Of a stretch of DNA of 64,000 nt, positions 34,685-44,133 are shown one piece after another; within the stretch, counting starts at the first letter, position 1; each line of letters begins with the position of its first letter. Position numbers and translations under genes: made by a program. The notes under the pieces were generated by a model, which was not told where the DNA came from, ran no database searches, and saw only the letters and a program-made list of their open reading frames with translations. The DNA lies in contig NC_018012.1 of assembly GCF_000227745.2 (NCBI RefSeq), forward strand, positions 3,435,412 through 3,499,411, written 5' to 3'. Source of the DNA: Thiocystis violascens DSM 198. Lineage in GTDB: Bacteria > Pseudomonadota > Gammaproteobacteria > Chromatiales > Chromatiaceae.

Positions 34685-35602
34685 ATGGCACGTCGCCGCG
34701 ATTCGGGACGTCATGTCACCGGAATTCTCTTGTTGGACAAGCCGCTTGGCCTGTCCTCGAATGACGCGCTACAGCGCGTCAAACGCTTTTATCAGGCCGC
34801 CAAGGCCGGTCATACCGGCAGTCTGGATCCGCTCGCGACGGGGCTGCTGCCTTGTTGTCTGGGCGATGCGACCAAGTTTTCCGCCTTCCTGCTCGACGCG
34901 GACAAGCGCTATCGCGTCCGCGTGCGTCTCGGCGTGACCACCACCACGGCCGATGCCGAGGGTGAAGTGGTCGAAACGCGCCCGGTGGTCGGATTCGACG
35001 AAGCGCGTGTGCGGGAAGTCCTGCGGGGCTTTCTCGGCGGGATCGACCAGATGCCGCCCATGTATTCGGCGGTCAAGCATCAGGGCCAGCGGCTTTACAA
35101 GCTGGCGCGCCAGGGCATGGAAGTGGAACGCCAGACGCGTCGAATCGAGATCTTCTCCCTGGATCTGCTGTCCTTCGAACTGCCCGAGATCGAACTCGAC
35201 GTGCATTGTTCCAAGGGAACCTACGTGCGCACCCTGGCCGAAGAGATCGGCCGCGAACTGGGGTGTGGCGGCTATGTGAGCCAACTCAGGCGCACCGGCG
35301 TCGGCCCCTATGCCGAGCCCGCCGCGCCTTTCGTCACGCTCGATCAGGTCGAGAGCATGTCCGAGGACGAGACGCCACAACGCCTGGATGCACTGCTGCT
35401 TCCGCTCGACAGCGCGCTCGGTCACTGGCCCGCGGTGAAGCTCTCGGCCGACGCGGCATTCTATCTGGGGCAGGGTCAGGCGGTGCTGATCCCTCAGGCG
35501 CCGACCGAGGGATTGGTGCGTCTCTATGATGCCTCGTCCCATTTCGTCGGTGTCGGCACCATCCTCGAAGACGGCAAGGTGCAACCAAAGCGTCTCATTT
35601 AA
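34685..35602 (+). CDS. truB: tRNA pseudouridine-55 synthase
   Basis: 305 residues. The catalytic motif GHTGSLDPLATGLLP contains the essential Asp (about residue 49). GILLLDKPLGLSSN begins the fold and YVRTLAEEIGRELG is the second family motif. A C-terminal PUA-like domain (about 240-305) binds tRNA. TruB makes pseudouridine 55 in the T-loop. It starts four bases after rbfA. Confidence 0.95.
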   Translation: MARRRDSGRHVTGILLLDKPLGLSSNDALQRVKRFYQAAKAGHTGSLDPLATGLLPCCLGDATKFSAFLLDADKRYRVRVRLGVTTTTADAEGEVVETRPVVGFDEARVREVLRGFLGGIDQMPPMYSAVKHQGQRLYKLARQGMEVERQTRRIEIFSLDLLSFELPEIELDVHCSKGTYVRTLAEEIGRELGCGGYVSQLRRTGVGPYAEPAAPFVTLDQVESMSEDETPQRLDALLLPLDSALGHWPAVKLSADAAFYLGQGQAVLIPQAPTEGLVRLYDASSHFVGVGTILEDGKVQPKRLI

Positions 35603-35708
35603 ACCGGCCAGATTCCCCTGAAGTCATTGTCGGGGAAATCGGTTTGGCGGTCGTCACCGCCGGATACGGGCCTTTTTTCAACGTCCCCACGAATTTAGGA
35701 GACAACCA
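35603..35708 (+). promoter_or_regulatory. rpsO leader with hairpin and T-run
   Basis: Holds a GGCGGT-CGTC-ACCGCC hairpin near 35646-35661 and, a few bases later, a run of six T. This could be a partial terminator or a promoter-proximal leader for rpsO, whose product often controls its own translation. The exact structure is not resolved here. Confidence 0.4.
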
Positions 35709-35978
35709 ATGACCATGACCGCAGTAGAAAAAAAGAAAATCGTCGACGAATATGCGCGCGCCGAGAGAGATACCGGTTCGCCCGAGGTTCAGGTCGCTCT
35801 GCTGACTGCGCGAATTCTGCAACTGACCGGACACTTCAAGGAACACAAACACGATCATCATTCGCGCCGTGGTCTGGTGCACATGGTCAACGCGCGGCGG
35901 AAACTGCTCGATTACCTGAAACGCAAGGATATCGACCGTTACCGCGATCTCATCGCGCGTCTGGGTCTGCGTCGCTAA
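35709..35978 (+). CDS. rpsO: 30S ribosomal protein S15
   Basis: 89 residues, full length. Family marks are [34 protein letters not shown] and the C-terminal [10 protein letters not shown]15 is a primary binder of 16S rRNA and in E. coli represses its own mRNA. AGGAG precedes the start; a second ATG two codons later is also possible. Confidence 0.97.
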   Translation: MTMTAVEKKKIVDEYARAERDTGSPEVQVALLTARILQLTGHFKEHKHDHHSRRGLVHMVNARRKLLDYLKRKDIDRYRDLIARLGLRR

Positions 35979-36003
35979 CCCGATCAGCCCCGATCTCGGC
36001 GAA

Positions 36004-36023
36004 CGGGGGCGGTTCCGCCCCCG
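36004..36023. promoter_or_regulatory. strong stem-loop between rpsO and pnp
   Basis: A nine-base stem CGGGGGCGG/CCGCCCCCG with a two-base centre, no T-run. In E. coli an RNase III site in the same intergenic position starts pnp autoregulation. A similar role is possible here. Confidence 0.5.
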
Positions 36024-36089
36024 CTTCGCCCGCTCCTCGCGGTCCGGAGGCCGCGGGCTGCGCGGCCCAAACACCCCGAGGATATATTC

Positions 36090-38186
36090 GTGATTCCCAC
36101 CCCCATCGTGAAGCAAGTGCAGTTCGGCAACCAGACGCTCAGGCTGGAAACCGGCGAGATCGCGCGTCAGGCCGACGGCGCCGTCATGGTCAACCTCGAC
36201 GATACCGTGGTGCTGGTGACAGTGGTCGTCGACAAGCGCCCCGGCGTGGTCCGCGATTTTCTGCCGCTGACCGTCGACTATCAGGAAAAGACCTATGCCG
36301 CCGGCCGGATTCCCGGCGGTTTCTTCCGCCGCGAGGGGCGCCCGAGCGAGGGCGAGATTCTGACCTCGCGCCTGATCGACCGGCCAGTCCGTCCGCTGTT
36401 CGCCGAGGGCTTCACCCGCGAAGTTCAGATCATCGCCACGGTCAAATCGCTGAACCCGGCGGTCAATCCCGAGGTTCCGGCGTTGATCGGCGCCTCCGCC
36501 GCGCTCTCGATCGCGGGTCTGCCCTTCAATGGCCCGATCGGCGCGGCGCGGGTTGGTTACAAGAACGGCGAGTACATTCTCAATCCAGCCGTCATCGGTC
36601 TTGGACCAGATTCGGATCTGGATCTGATCGTCGCCGGCACCGACCAGGCGGTCCTGATGGTCGAATCCGAGGCGCGCGGCCTGTCCGAGGAAGTCATGCT
36701 CGGGGCGGTGCTCTTCGGTCATGAGCAGATGCAGGTCGTCATCCAGGCCATCCGCGAACTGGCCGCCGAGGTCAACAAGCCCGAATTACCCTGGACCCCG
36801 CCGGAACCCAACCAGGAATTGGCAGACGCCGTCGCGAACGCCTGCGGCGAGCCGATCGCCACCGCCTACCGGATCCGCGAAAAGCAAGTGCGTTACGCGG
36901 CACTCGACGCGGCCCGCGCGTCGGCACTCGATACGCTGGTCGGCGAGGCGCCAAAATGGACCGAGGCACAGGTCAGGACGGCCATCGAGCAACTTGAAAG
37001 CACCACGGTGCGCGGGTCCATTCTGGCCGGCAATCCGCGCATCGACGGCCGCGACGGCAAGACCGTGCGCCCGATCACGATCCGCACCGGCGTCCTGCCG
37101 CGCACCCACGGCTCGGCGCTCTTCACCCGTGGCGAGACCCAGGCCATGGTCATCACCACCCTCGGCACCGAGCGCGATTCGCAGATCATCGACGCACTCG
37201 AAGGCGAGCGGCGCGAGCATTTCATGCTGCACTACAACTTTCCGCCCTTCTGCGTGGGCGAGACCGGACGGGTCGGTTCGCCCAAGCGGCGAGAGATCGG
37301 TCACGGGCGTCTCGCCAAGCGCGGCATTCTGGCCGTCATGCCGAGCATCGAGGAGTTCCCCTACTCGGTGCGCGTGGTCTCGGAAATCACCGAGTCCAAC
37401 GGCTCCAGCTCGATGGCCAGCGTCTGCGGCACCAGTCTGGCGCTGATGGACGCGGGCGTCCCGATCAAGGCGCCGGTGGCGGGCGTCGCCATGGGTCTGA
37501 TCAAGGAAGGCGACCAGTTTGCCGTCCTGACCGACATCATGGGTGACGAGGACCATCTGGGCGACATGGATTTCAAGGTCGCCGGAACCGTCGCGGGCAT
37601 CAACGCGCTGCAGATGGACATCAAGATCCAGGGCATCACCAAGGAGATCATGGAAACCGCGCTCGCTCAGGCCAAGGACGGACGGCTGCACATCCTCGGC
37701 GAGATGGCCAAGGTCATCCAGGCGCACCGCTCCGAGATGTCCGAGCATGCCCCGCGCATCATCGAGTTCAAGATCCATCCCGAGAAGATCCGCGATGTCA
37801 TCGGCAAGGGCGGCGCCGTGATCCGCTCGATCACCGAGGAGACCGGCGCCACCATCGACATCAACGACGACGGCGTGGTCAAAATCTTCTCGGTGGAGAA
37901 ATCCGCCGGCGAAGAGGCCAAGAAGCGCATCCGTCTGATCACCGCCGACGTTGAAGTGGGCAAGATCTACGAGGGCAAGGTCGCGCGTCTGATGGACTTT
38001 GGCGCCTTCGTCACCATCCTGCCGGGCCGCGACGGTCTGGTGCACATCTCGCAGATCTGCGAGGAGCGCGTCCAGTCGGTCAGCGACAAGCTCAAGGAAG
38101 GCGATCAGGTGCGGGTCAAGGTACTCGAAGTCGACAAGCAGGGCCGTATCCGTCTGAGCATGAAGGCGATCGAGCCGGGCGAATAA
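36090..38186 (+). CDS. pnp: polyribonucleotide nucleotidyltransferase
   Basis: 698 residues from a GTG with GAGG eight bases upstream. Two RNase PH-like halves are visible (start [19 protein letters not shown]; second half [36 protein letters not shown]). They are followed by a KH domain ([25 protein letters not shown]) and an S1 domain ([33 protein letters not shown]). PNPase degrades RNA phosphorolytically in the degradosome. Confidence 0.97.
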   Translation: MIPTPIVKQVQFGNQTLRLETGEIARQADGAVMVNLDDTVVLVTVVVDKRPGVVRDFLPLTVDYQEKTYAAGRIPGGFFRREGRPSEGEILTSRLIDRPVRPLFAEGFTREVQIIATVKSLNPAVNPEVPALIGASAALSIAGLPFNGPIGAARVGYKNGEYILNPAVIGLGPDSDLDLIVAGTDQAVLMVESEARGLSEEVMLGAVLFGHEQMQVVIQAIRELAAEVNKPELPWTPPEPNQELADAVANACGEPIATAYRIREKQVRYAALDAARASALDTLVGEAPKWTEAQVRTAIEQLESTTVRGSILAGNPRIDGRDGKTVRPITIRTGVLPRTHGSALFTRGETQAMVITTLGTERDSQIIDALEGERREHFMLHYNFPPFCVGETGRVGSPKRREIGHGRLAKRGILAVMPSIEEFPYSVRVVSEITESNGSSSMASVCGTSLALMDAGVPIKAPVAGVAMGLIKEGDQFAVLTDIMGDEDHLGDMDFKVAGTVAGINALQMDIKIQGITKEIMETALAQAKDGRLHILGEMAKVIQAHRSEMSEHAPRIIEFKIHPEKIRDVIGKGGAVIRSITEETGATIDINDDGVVKIFSVEKSAGEEAKKRIRLITADVEVGKIYEGKVARLMDFGAFVTILPGRDGLVHISQICEERVQSVSDKLKEGDQVRVKVLEVDKQGRIRLSMKAIEPGE

Positions 38187-38216
38187 TCCCGCTCCACCGA
38201 TCTTCGGAAAGACCAA

Positions 38217-38237
38217 GGGGCCTGATGGCCCCTTTTT
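38217..38237. terminator. terminator after pnp
   Basis: GGGGCC-TGAT-GGCCCC stem-loop and five T, between the convergent pnp and polyamine permease genes. The T-run supports termination of pnp; the last T is shared with the permease stop codon. Confidence 0.85.
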
Positions 38238-39055
38238 CATGCGCCGCGTTTTTGTGCTCGATCCGGTTTCTGCCGCATCGTCCAACCCGCGACGAGCACC
38301 GCGAGAGCCACGATGGCCACGATCAGGGTCGCGAGCGCGTTGATCTGAGGCGATACTCCCATACGCACGCTGGAATAGACCACCATCGGGAGCGTGGTGG
38401 AGCCGGGGCCGGAGACGAAGCTCGCGATGACCAGGTCATCGAGCGAAAGCGTGAAGGCCAGCAGCCAGCCGGAGAGCAACGCTGGCGCGATCAGCGGCAG
38501 GGTGATGCGCAGATAAACCGTGAGCGGACGGGCGCCCAGGTCCATCGCCGCCTCTTCGAGCGAGGCGTCCATGCGCGCCAGCCGCGAGCGCACCACGACC
38601 GTGACATAGGCCATGCTGAAGGTGATGTGGGCGATGGCGATGGTGGTGAAACCGCGTCCGTCCGGCCAGCCGATGGTCTGTTGCATGGCGACGAAGAGCA
38701 GCAGCAGCGAGAGTCCGATGATGACATCCGGCATCACCAGCGGCGCTGTCAGCAGCAGTTCGAAGCCGGTGCGTCCGCGAAAGCGACCGTGACGCGTCAG
38801 CGCATTGGCCGCCAGGGTGCCCAGGATCATGGCGACCGTGGCATTGACGGCGGCGATGCGCACGCTGAGCCAGGCCGCGTCCAGCAATTGACGGTTGTGC
38901 AGCAGTTCGCCGTACCACTTGAAGGAGAACCCCGACCAGACGGTGACCAGTCTGGATTCGTTGAAGGAATAGAGAATCAGCAGCAGGATCGGCACATAGA
39001 GGAAGGCGTAGCCGAAAATCAGCACGCCGAGCAATGGCCAGGAGCGACGTTTCAT
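38237..39055 (-). CDS. polyamine ABC transporter permease, PotC/PotI type
   Basis: 272 residues with about six membrane helices and the inner-membrane coupling motif EEAAMDLGARPLTVYLRITLPLIAP. The start ATG at 39055 overlaps the stop of the upstream permease gene. Together with the other three genes it forms a spermidine/putrescine importer. PotC and PotI cannot be separated with certainty, but the binding-protein-first order resembles potFGHI. Confidence 0.9.
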   Translation of the reverse strand: MKRRSWPLLGVLIFGYAFLYVPILLLILYSFNESRLVTVWSGFSFKWYGELLHNRQLLDAAWLSVRIAAVNATVAMILGTLAANALTRHGRFRGRTGFELLLTAPLVMPDVIIGLSLLLLFVAMQQTIGWPDGRGFTTIAIAHITFSMAYVTVVVRSRLARMDASLEEAAMDLGARPLTVYLRITLPLIAPALLSGWLLAFTLSLDDLVIASFVSGPGSTTLPMVVYSSVRMGVSPQINALATLIVAIVALAVLVAGWTMRQKPDRAQKRGA

Positions 39056-39960
39056 GTCGAGCCCTCCTCCATGCGCGTCTGTAGACGCTGCATCAGCACG
39101 AAGGGGACGACCAGCAGGGCGAGCAACAGGATCGCCAGCGCCGCGGCCAGCGGCCAGTCCTTGTTGGAGAAGAACTCCGTCCAAAGCAGCTTGCCGATCA
39201 TCAGGCTTCCCGGACTGCCGAGCAGGTCGGGGATCACGAATTCGCCGACCACCGGGATGAAGACCAGCATGCTACCCGCGACGATGCCGGCCATCGAGAG
39301 CGGCAGCGTGACCCGCAGGAAGGCCCGGATAGGACGACAGCCGAGATCCGCCGCGGCCTCCAACAGGGTCGGGTCGAGACGGGTCAGGTTGGCATAGAGC
39401 GGCAGGATCATGAAGGGCAGGTAGGAATAGACCACGCCGATATAGACCGCGCTCTGGGTGTGCAGGATGTGCAGCGGCGTATCGATAAGACCGGTCCAGA
39501 GCAGAAAATTGTTCAGGATCCCGTTGGTCTTGAGAATGCCGATCCAGGCATAGACGCGGATCAGAAACGAGGTCCAGAAGGGCAGGATGATCAGCATCAA
39601 CAGGATCATTCGTCGGCGCTCGGGGGCGGTCGCGATGGCATAGGCCATCGGATACCCCAGCAGCAGACAGAAGACCGTGCAGATGAAGGCGACCCACAGC
39701 GAGTTCAGCAGGGCCGCCAGATAGATGTCGTCCTCCCAGATCAGGGTGAAGTTCTGCAGATTGACCTGAATCTGGAGCATGCCGTCCCCGATCCATTCCC
39801 ACAGCGCGGTATAGGGCGGCTGGGCGAGAGCGGGCTCGGCGATGGTGATCCGCAGCACGATCGCGAAGGGCAGCAGGAAGAACAGTCCCAGCCAGAGATA
39901 GGGGATGCCGATGTTGACCAGGCGGCTCAGGCGGTGCGAATGGGTGGGCGGTGCGGTCAT
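39052..39960 (-). CDS. polyamine ABC transporter permease, PotB/PotH type
   Basis: 302 residues from the ATG at 39960, which overlaps the ATPase gene stop. Six membrane helices and the coupling loop EAAADLGCRPIRAFLRVTLPLSMAG are visible, with WTSFLIRVYAWIGIL typical of PotB/PotH. It pairs with the next permease to form the channel. Confidence 0.9.
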   Translation of the reverse strand: MTAPPTHSHRLSRLVNIGIPYLWLGLFFLLPFAIVLRITIAEPALAQPPYTALWEWIGDGMLQIQVNLQNFTLIWEDDIYLAALLNSLWVAFICTVFCLLLGYPMAYAIATAPERRRMILLMLIILPFWTSFLIRVYAWIGILKTNGILNNFLLWTGLIDTPLHILHTQSAVYIGVVYSYLPFMILPLYANLTRLDPTLLEAAADLGCRPIRAFLRVTLPLSMAGIVAGSMLVFIPVVGEFVIPDLLGSPGSLMIGKLLWTEFFSNKDWPLAAALAILLLALLVVPFVLMQRLQTRMEEGST

Positions 39961-41105
39961 TCCGTTAGCACCACGCCGCTCGTCGGCGACCATTCGATCG
40001 CCACTTCCTGCTCCCAGGTCAGCGCCTGCTCGGTGCGTGGCTGGATGTTGGTCAGGGTCATTTCGACCAACTGACCGTCGCCAACCCGGATCCGATAGAT
40101 GGACACGTCACCCAGATAGGCGATGTCCTCCACCATGCCCTTGAGCTGATTGACGCCATCCTCGCGGTACTCCTGACAGAGACGCATCTTTTCGGGACGC
40201 ACCGCGACGGTGACCGGCGTGCCGATGGGATGCGGCAGAAAACTGCGCATGTGGATGGGGCGGCCAAGGCGGGTGTCCACCACCACCCGGTCGCCGTCGC
40301 TCGACACGATCTTGCCCTCGAACAGGTTCACCGACCCGATGAACTCGGCGACGAAGCGGCAGCTCGGAAATTCGTAGATCGCGGTCGGGGTGTCCAGTTG
40401 CATGATCTGACCGGCGTCCATGATCGCGATCCGGGTGGACATGGTCATGGCCTCCTCCTGATCGTGGGTGACGGTCACGAAGGTAATGCCGAGGCGTTCC
40501 TGGAGGTTGACCAACTCGAACTGGGTATTCTCGCGCAGCCGCTTGTCGAGCGCCCCGAGCGGTTCGTCGAGCAGCAAGAGCTTGGGATGCTTGGCGAGAC
40601 TGCGCGCCAGCGCCACGCGCTGGCGCTGACCGCCGGAGAGTTGTTCTGGCCGGCGTTTGCGCAGCTCGGCGATTTTGAGCAGATCCAGCATCTCGCCGAC
40701 CCGCTCGGCGCGTTCCCCGCGCGGCAGGCGATCCTGTTTGAGACCGAACTCCACGTTCTGCTCCACGCTCATGTGCGGGAAGAGCGCGTAGGACTGGAAC
40801 ATCATGTTGACGGGGCGCGAGTAGGGCGGAACATTGGTGACGTCGACGCCGTCGATGAAGATCCGCCCGGCACTGGGATATTCCAGCCCCGCCAGCAGCC
40901 GCAGCAGGGTCGATTTACCGCAGCCGGAACTGCCCAGGAGCGAAAAAAACTCGCCCTGGAAAATGTCCAGGCTCAGATCGTCGACCGCGTAGACATCGCC
41001 GAATTTCTTGGTGACCCGTTCGATGCGCACGTAGGGCGCGGCCTTGGGATCCTGCCAGGGTTCGAGACGGGGCGCGGTGAGACGGCGTTCGGCGAGAGTG
41101 GCCAT
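39957..41105 (-). CDS. polyamine ABC transporter ATP-binding protein, PotA/PotG type
   Basis: 382 residues. Walker A GSSGCGKST, signature LSGGQRQRVALARSL, Walker B LLLLDEPLGALD and the H-loop VTHDQEEA are all intact, followed by a C-terminal TOBE regulatory domain. It powers polyamine import. It starts 17 bases after the binding-protein gene. Confidence 0.93.
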   Translation of the reverse strand: MATLAERRLTAPRLEPWQDPKAAPYVRIERVTKKFGDVYAVDDLSLDIFQGEFFSLLGSSGCGKSTLLRLLAGLEYPSAGRIFIDGVDVTNVPPYSRPVNMMFQSYALFPHMSVEQNVEFGLKQDRLPRGERAERVGEMLDLLKIAELRKRRPEQLSGGQRQRVALARSLAKHPKLLLLDEPLGALDKRLRENTQFELVNLQERLGITFVTVTHDQEEAMTMSTRIAIMDAGQIMQLDTPTAIYEFPSCRFVAEFIGSVNLFEGKIVSSDGDRVVVDTRLGRPIHMRSFLPHPIGTPVTVAVRPEKMRLCQEYREDGVNQLKGMVEDIAYLGDVSIYRIRVGDGQLVEMTLTNIQPRTEQALTWEQEVAIEWSPTSGVVLTE

Positions 41106-41122
41106 GCGGTCGGCTTCCTGGA

Positions 41123-42226
41123 TTAACGGTTGGTCTTGAGCCGGGTCCAGAGTCGGTTCAGGTTGCGGATCTCGGCATCGCTGCGCTCGGCGGGCACGAA
41201 GAGTCGCTGCTTGACCTCGGCGGGTGGATAGATGCCCGGATTGCCGCGTAGGTCGCTATCGATCAGCGGGGTCGCCGCCAGATTGGGATTGGCGTAGTAG
41301 ACATAATCGGATGCCGCCGCGATCACCTTGGGATCGAGCAGATAGGCGATGAAGGCGTGGGCCGCCGCCGGGTTGGGCGCATCCTTGGGAATCGCCATCA
41401 CATCGGTCCAGAGCGCCGCCCCCTCGCGCGGAATCCGATACTCGAGATCGACACCCTTGCCCGCCTCCTCGGCGCGTTCCTGAGCCTGCAGGACATCCCC
41501 GGAATAACCGTGAGCGACGCAAAGATCGCCATTTGCCAGATCGCTGATGTATTGCGAGGAGTGGAAATACCGGATGTGCGGATGCACGGCCTTGATCAGC
41601 GCCGCAGCGGCGTCCAGATCGGCCTTGTCGAGACTGTTCGGATCCTTGCCCAGATAAACGAGCGCGGCCGGGAAGATCTCGGTGGGATCGTCGAGCAGAC
41701 TGATGCCGCAACCGGCCAGCTTGGCGGCCTTGTCGGGGTCGAAGATCAGTGCCCAGGTGTCGAGTTCCGCATCCTCGCCCAGCGCGGCCTTCACCTTCTC
41801 CAGATTCAGCCCGAGCCCCGACGTGCCCCACATATAGGGCACCAGATGGGCGTTGTCCGGGTCGATCGCGGCCAGGCTTGACATGATGTCGGGATCCAGC
41901 TTGTCCAGGCCGAGCAGCTTTGACTTGTCGAGCGGCAGATAAAGCCCCGCCTTGATGTGGCGCGCCGCGAAAGGCCGCGCGGTCGGGAAGATCAGGTCAT
42001 AACCGCTGCTGCCGGCGAAGAGCTTGGCCTCCAGCACCTCGTTGGCGTCGTAGACATCCAGCACCGGCCGGATTCCGGTTTTTTCCTGGAAGCCGGACAG
42101 GGTGTCCTCGGCGAAATAATCGCTCCAGTTGTAGAGATGGACCTGTTCCTCGGCGTGGCCGACGGAGATGGTCGACAATAGGCAGAGCGGAATGAGCAGG
42201 CGAACGCCTGAAATGACCCTGTGCAT
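41123..42226 (-). CDS. polyamine-binding periplasmic protein, PotF/PotD type
   Basis: 367 residues from the ATG at 42226, preceded by GAGGG eight bases upstream. A signal peptide (GVRLLIPLCLLSTISVGHA) is followed by VHLYNWSDYFAEDTLSGFQEKTGI, the hallmark start of mature PotD/PotF. It captures putrescine or spermidine for the permease. It is first in the operon. The 286-base gap to hisHF must hold two divergent promoters; no gene is visible in it. Confidence 0.92.
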   Translation of the reverse strand: MHRVISGVRLLIPLCLLSTISVGHAEEQVHLYNWSDYFAEDTLSGFQEKTGIRPVLDVYDANEVLEAKLFAGSSGYDLIFPTARPFAARHIKAGLYLPLDKSKLLGLDKLDPDIMSSLAAIDPDNAHLVPYMWGTSGLGLNLEKVKAALGEDAELDTWALIFDPDKAAKLAGCGISLLDDPTEIFPAALVYLGKDPNSLDKADLDAAAALIKAVHPHIRYFHSSQYISDLANGDLCVAHGYSGDVLQAQERAEEAGKGVDLEYRIPREGAALWTDVMAIPKDAPNPAAAHAFIAYLLDPKVIAAASDYVYYANPNLAATPLIDSDLRGNPGIYPPAEVKQRLFVPAERSDAEIRNLNRLWTRLKTNR

Positions 42227-42512
42227 TTGGTTTGCCCTCAAGTGGAACCTCGAACGGATCGGCTGGCGACCTCGGTCGCAAGGGGCGTCATGCTACTGCA
42301 TTCCATGTTACGCGCGCATGACGACTTCAATGATATCTATCCTGATCGCCAAGCCCGGAAAGCGACCGGATTCGGTTCACGAGGCGCGCGCCGGATCGGA
42401 AAGAATGAACCGCCCGACCGCTTGGCGCTAAACTAACCCGCAACGATCAATCCCTGTCCCACGGCTGATCGGATGCCTCGCGCACCGATCCAACCCCATT
42501 CGGATTCGACCT

Positions 42513-44108
42513 ATGATTTCGCTCCTGGACTATGGCGCGGGCAATGTCCGCAGTCTGCGCAACGCCATTCATGCGTTGGGTTTCTCGCTCACCGAGATCG
42601 CGCGGCCCGAGGATATCCTCCAGGCCGAAAGGTTGATTTTTCCTGGCGTCGGCGCCTTTGGCGCGGCGATGGAGCGGTTGCATCGGCTCGGCTATGTCGA
42701 GCCGCTGAAGGAGTATCTGGCCACCGGTCGGCCCTTTCTCGGGATCTGCATCGGTTTGCAGGCGCTCTTCGAGGGCAGCGAGGAGTCGCCCGGCGTGGCG
42801 GGGCTGGGGTTGATTCCCGGCCGGATCCGCCGCTTCGACGCCAGTGATCTGTCGGTTCCGCACATGGGTTGGAACGACGCGCGAGTGGAACGCGCCTCGC
42901 CCCTGTTCGCCGACTATGCCGGCGAAAAGCTCTATTTCGTGCATTCCTATCGCGCCGAGCCGAGTCCCGAGAATGCCGACTGGCGTCTCGCGACGACCGA
43001 TTACGGCAGCCCCTTCCTGAGCGCGGTGCAACGCGGACGGGTTGCCGCCGTGCAGTTCCATCCGGAGAAGAGCGGCGCGGCAGGACTGCGGCTGCTCCAG
43101 CATTTTCTCGCCGCCGACGCGGGCGGCGCGCCGGTCGCCGGCTGGTCGCCGCGCCCGGCCGATGCCCCGACCCATTTCGCCAAGCGCGTCATTGCCTGCC
43201 TGGACGTGCGCGCGAACGATGCCGGCGATCTGGTCGTGACCAAGGGCGATCAATACGACGTGCGCGAATCCGGCGAGGTCCGCAATCTGGGTAAGCCGGT
43301 CGAACTGGCCCAGCGCTATTACGAGGAAGGCGCCGACGAGATCACCTTTCTCAATATCACCGCCTTTCGCGATTTCCCGCTCGCCGACCAGCCCATGCTG
43401 GAGGTGCTGCGGCGCACCTCCGAACGGGTATTCGTGCCGCTGACCATCGGCGGCGGCATCCGCGCCTTCACCGACGCCAGCGGCACGTCCTATTCGGCCC
43501 TGGACGTGGCCGACGAGTATTTTCGCTCCGGGGCCGACAAGATTTCCATCGGCTCGGACGCCGTCGCGACTGTCGAGCGCTATCTGGAGCGCGGTTGCGG
43601 GGACGGGACCAGCGCCATCGAGGAGATCGCCCGCGTCTACGGCAATCAGGCCGTGGTGATCTCGATCGACCCGCGTCGCGTCTATGTCCGTTCGCCGGAC
43701 GAGACGCGCCACCAGACGGTCGAGACGGCGACGCCCGGACCCGATGGCGAGCGCTATTGCTGGTTTCAATGCACGATCAAGGGCGGGCGCGAGGGGCGCG
43801 ATGTCGACGCGGTCGAGCTGGCCCGCGTCTGCGAGGCGCTGGGCGCCGGGGAGATCCTGCTGAACTCCATCGACCGCGACGGCAGCGGGGCCGGGTTCGA
43901 TCTGGAACTGATCGGCGCGGTCCGCGCGGCCGTGAGCATTCCGGTGATCGCCTCCAGCGGGGCCGGCTGCGTGGAGCATTTCGCCGAGGTCTTCGCCGCG
44001 ACCGGCGTCGAGGCGGCCTTGGCCGCCGGTATCTTCCACCGGCGCGAGGTGCCGATTCAGGCCGTCAAATCCTATCTGCGCGAGCAGGGGATCGAAACGC
44101 GGGTTTAG
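42513..44108 (+). CDS. bifunctional imidazole glycerol phosphate synthase (HisH-HisF fusion)
   Basis: 531 residues. Residues 1-about 210 are the HisH glutaminase with the triad C79 (GICIGLQAL), H183 and E185 (QFHPEKSG). From about 222 the HisF cyclase follows, with catalytic Asp D231 (IACLDVR) and D386 (VVISIDPRR). The pathway step makes IGP and AICAR from PRFAR and glutamine in histidine synthesis. The cyclase carries insertions and a sequence style (SIDPRRVYV, WFQCTIKGGREGRD, ASSGAG, AAGIFHRREVPI) close to plant and fungal HIS7, unlike standard bacterial HisF. No other his genes are nearby. The ribosome site is weak. Confidence 0.93.
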   Translation: MISLLDYGAGNVRSLRNAIHALGFSLTEIARPEDILQAERLIFPGVGAFGAAMERLHRLGYVEPLKEYLATGRPFLGICIGLQALFEGSEESPGVAGLGLIPGRIRRFDASDLSVPHMGWNDARVERASPLFADYAGEKLYFVHSYRAEPSPENADWRLATTDYGSPFLSAVQRGRVAAVQFHPEKSGAAGLRLLQHFLAADAGGAPVAGWSPRPADAPTHFAKRVIACLDVRANDAGDLVVTKGDQYDVRESGEVRNLGKPVELAQRYYEEGADEITFLNITAFRDFPLADQPMLEVLRRTSERVFVPLTIGGGIRAFTDASGTSYSALDVADEYFRSGADKISIGSDAVATVERYLERGCGDGTSAIEEIARVYGNQAVVISIDPRRVYVRSPDETRHQTVETATPGPDGERYCWFQCTIKGGREGRDVDAVELARVCEALGAGEILLNSIDRDGSGAGFDLELIGAVRAAVSIPVIASSGAGCVEHFAEVFAATGVEAALAAGIFHRREVPIQAVKSYLREQGIETRV

Positions 44109-44133
44109 CGGCTTTTTTCCAGGAACGGGGGCT

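Noticed and set aside
36786..38285. 499-codon open frame antisense to pnp
   Set aside because: It is a shadow of the conserved pnp codons and shows no recognisable domain or ribosome site.
38237..42226. Firm potABCD versus potFGHI assignment
   Set aside because: The binding protein and gene order lean to potFGHI, but sequence alone does not fix substrate, so no gene symbols were assigned.
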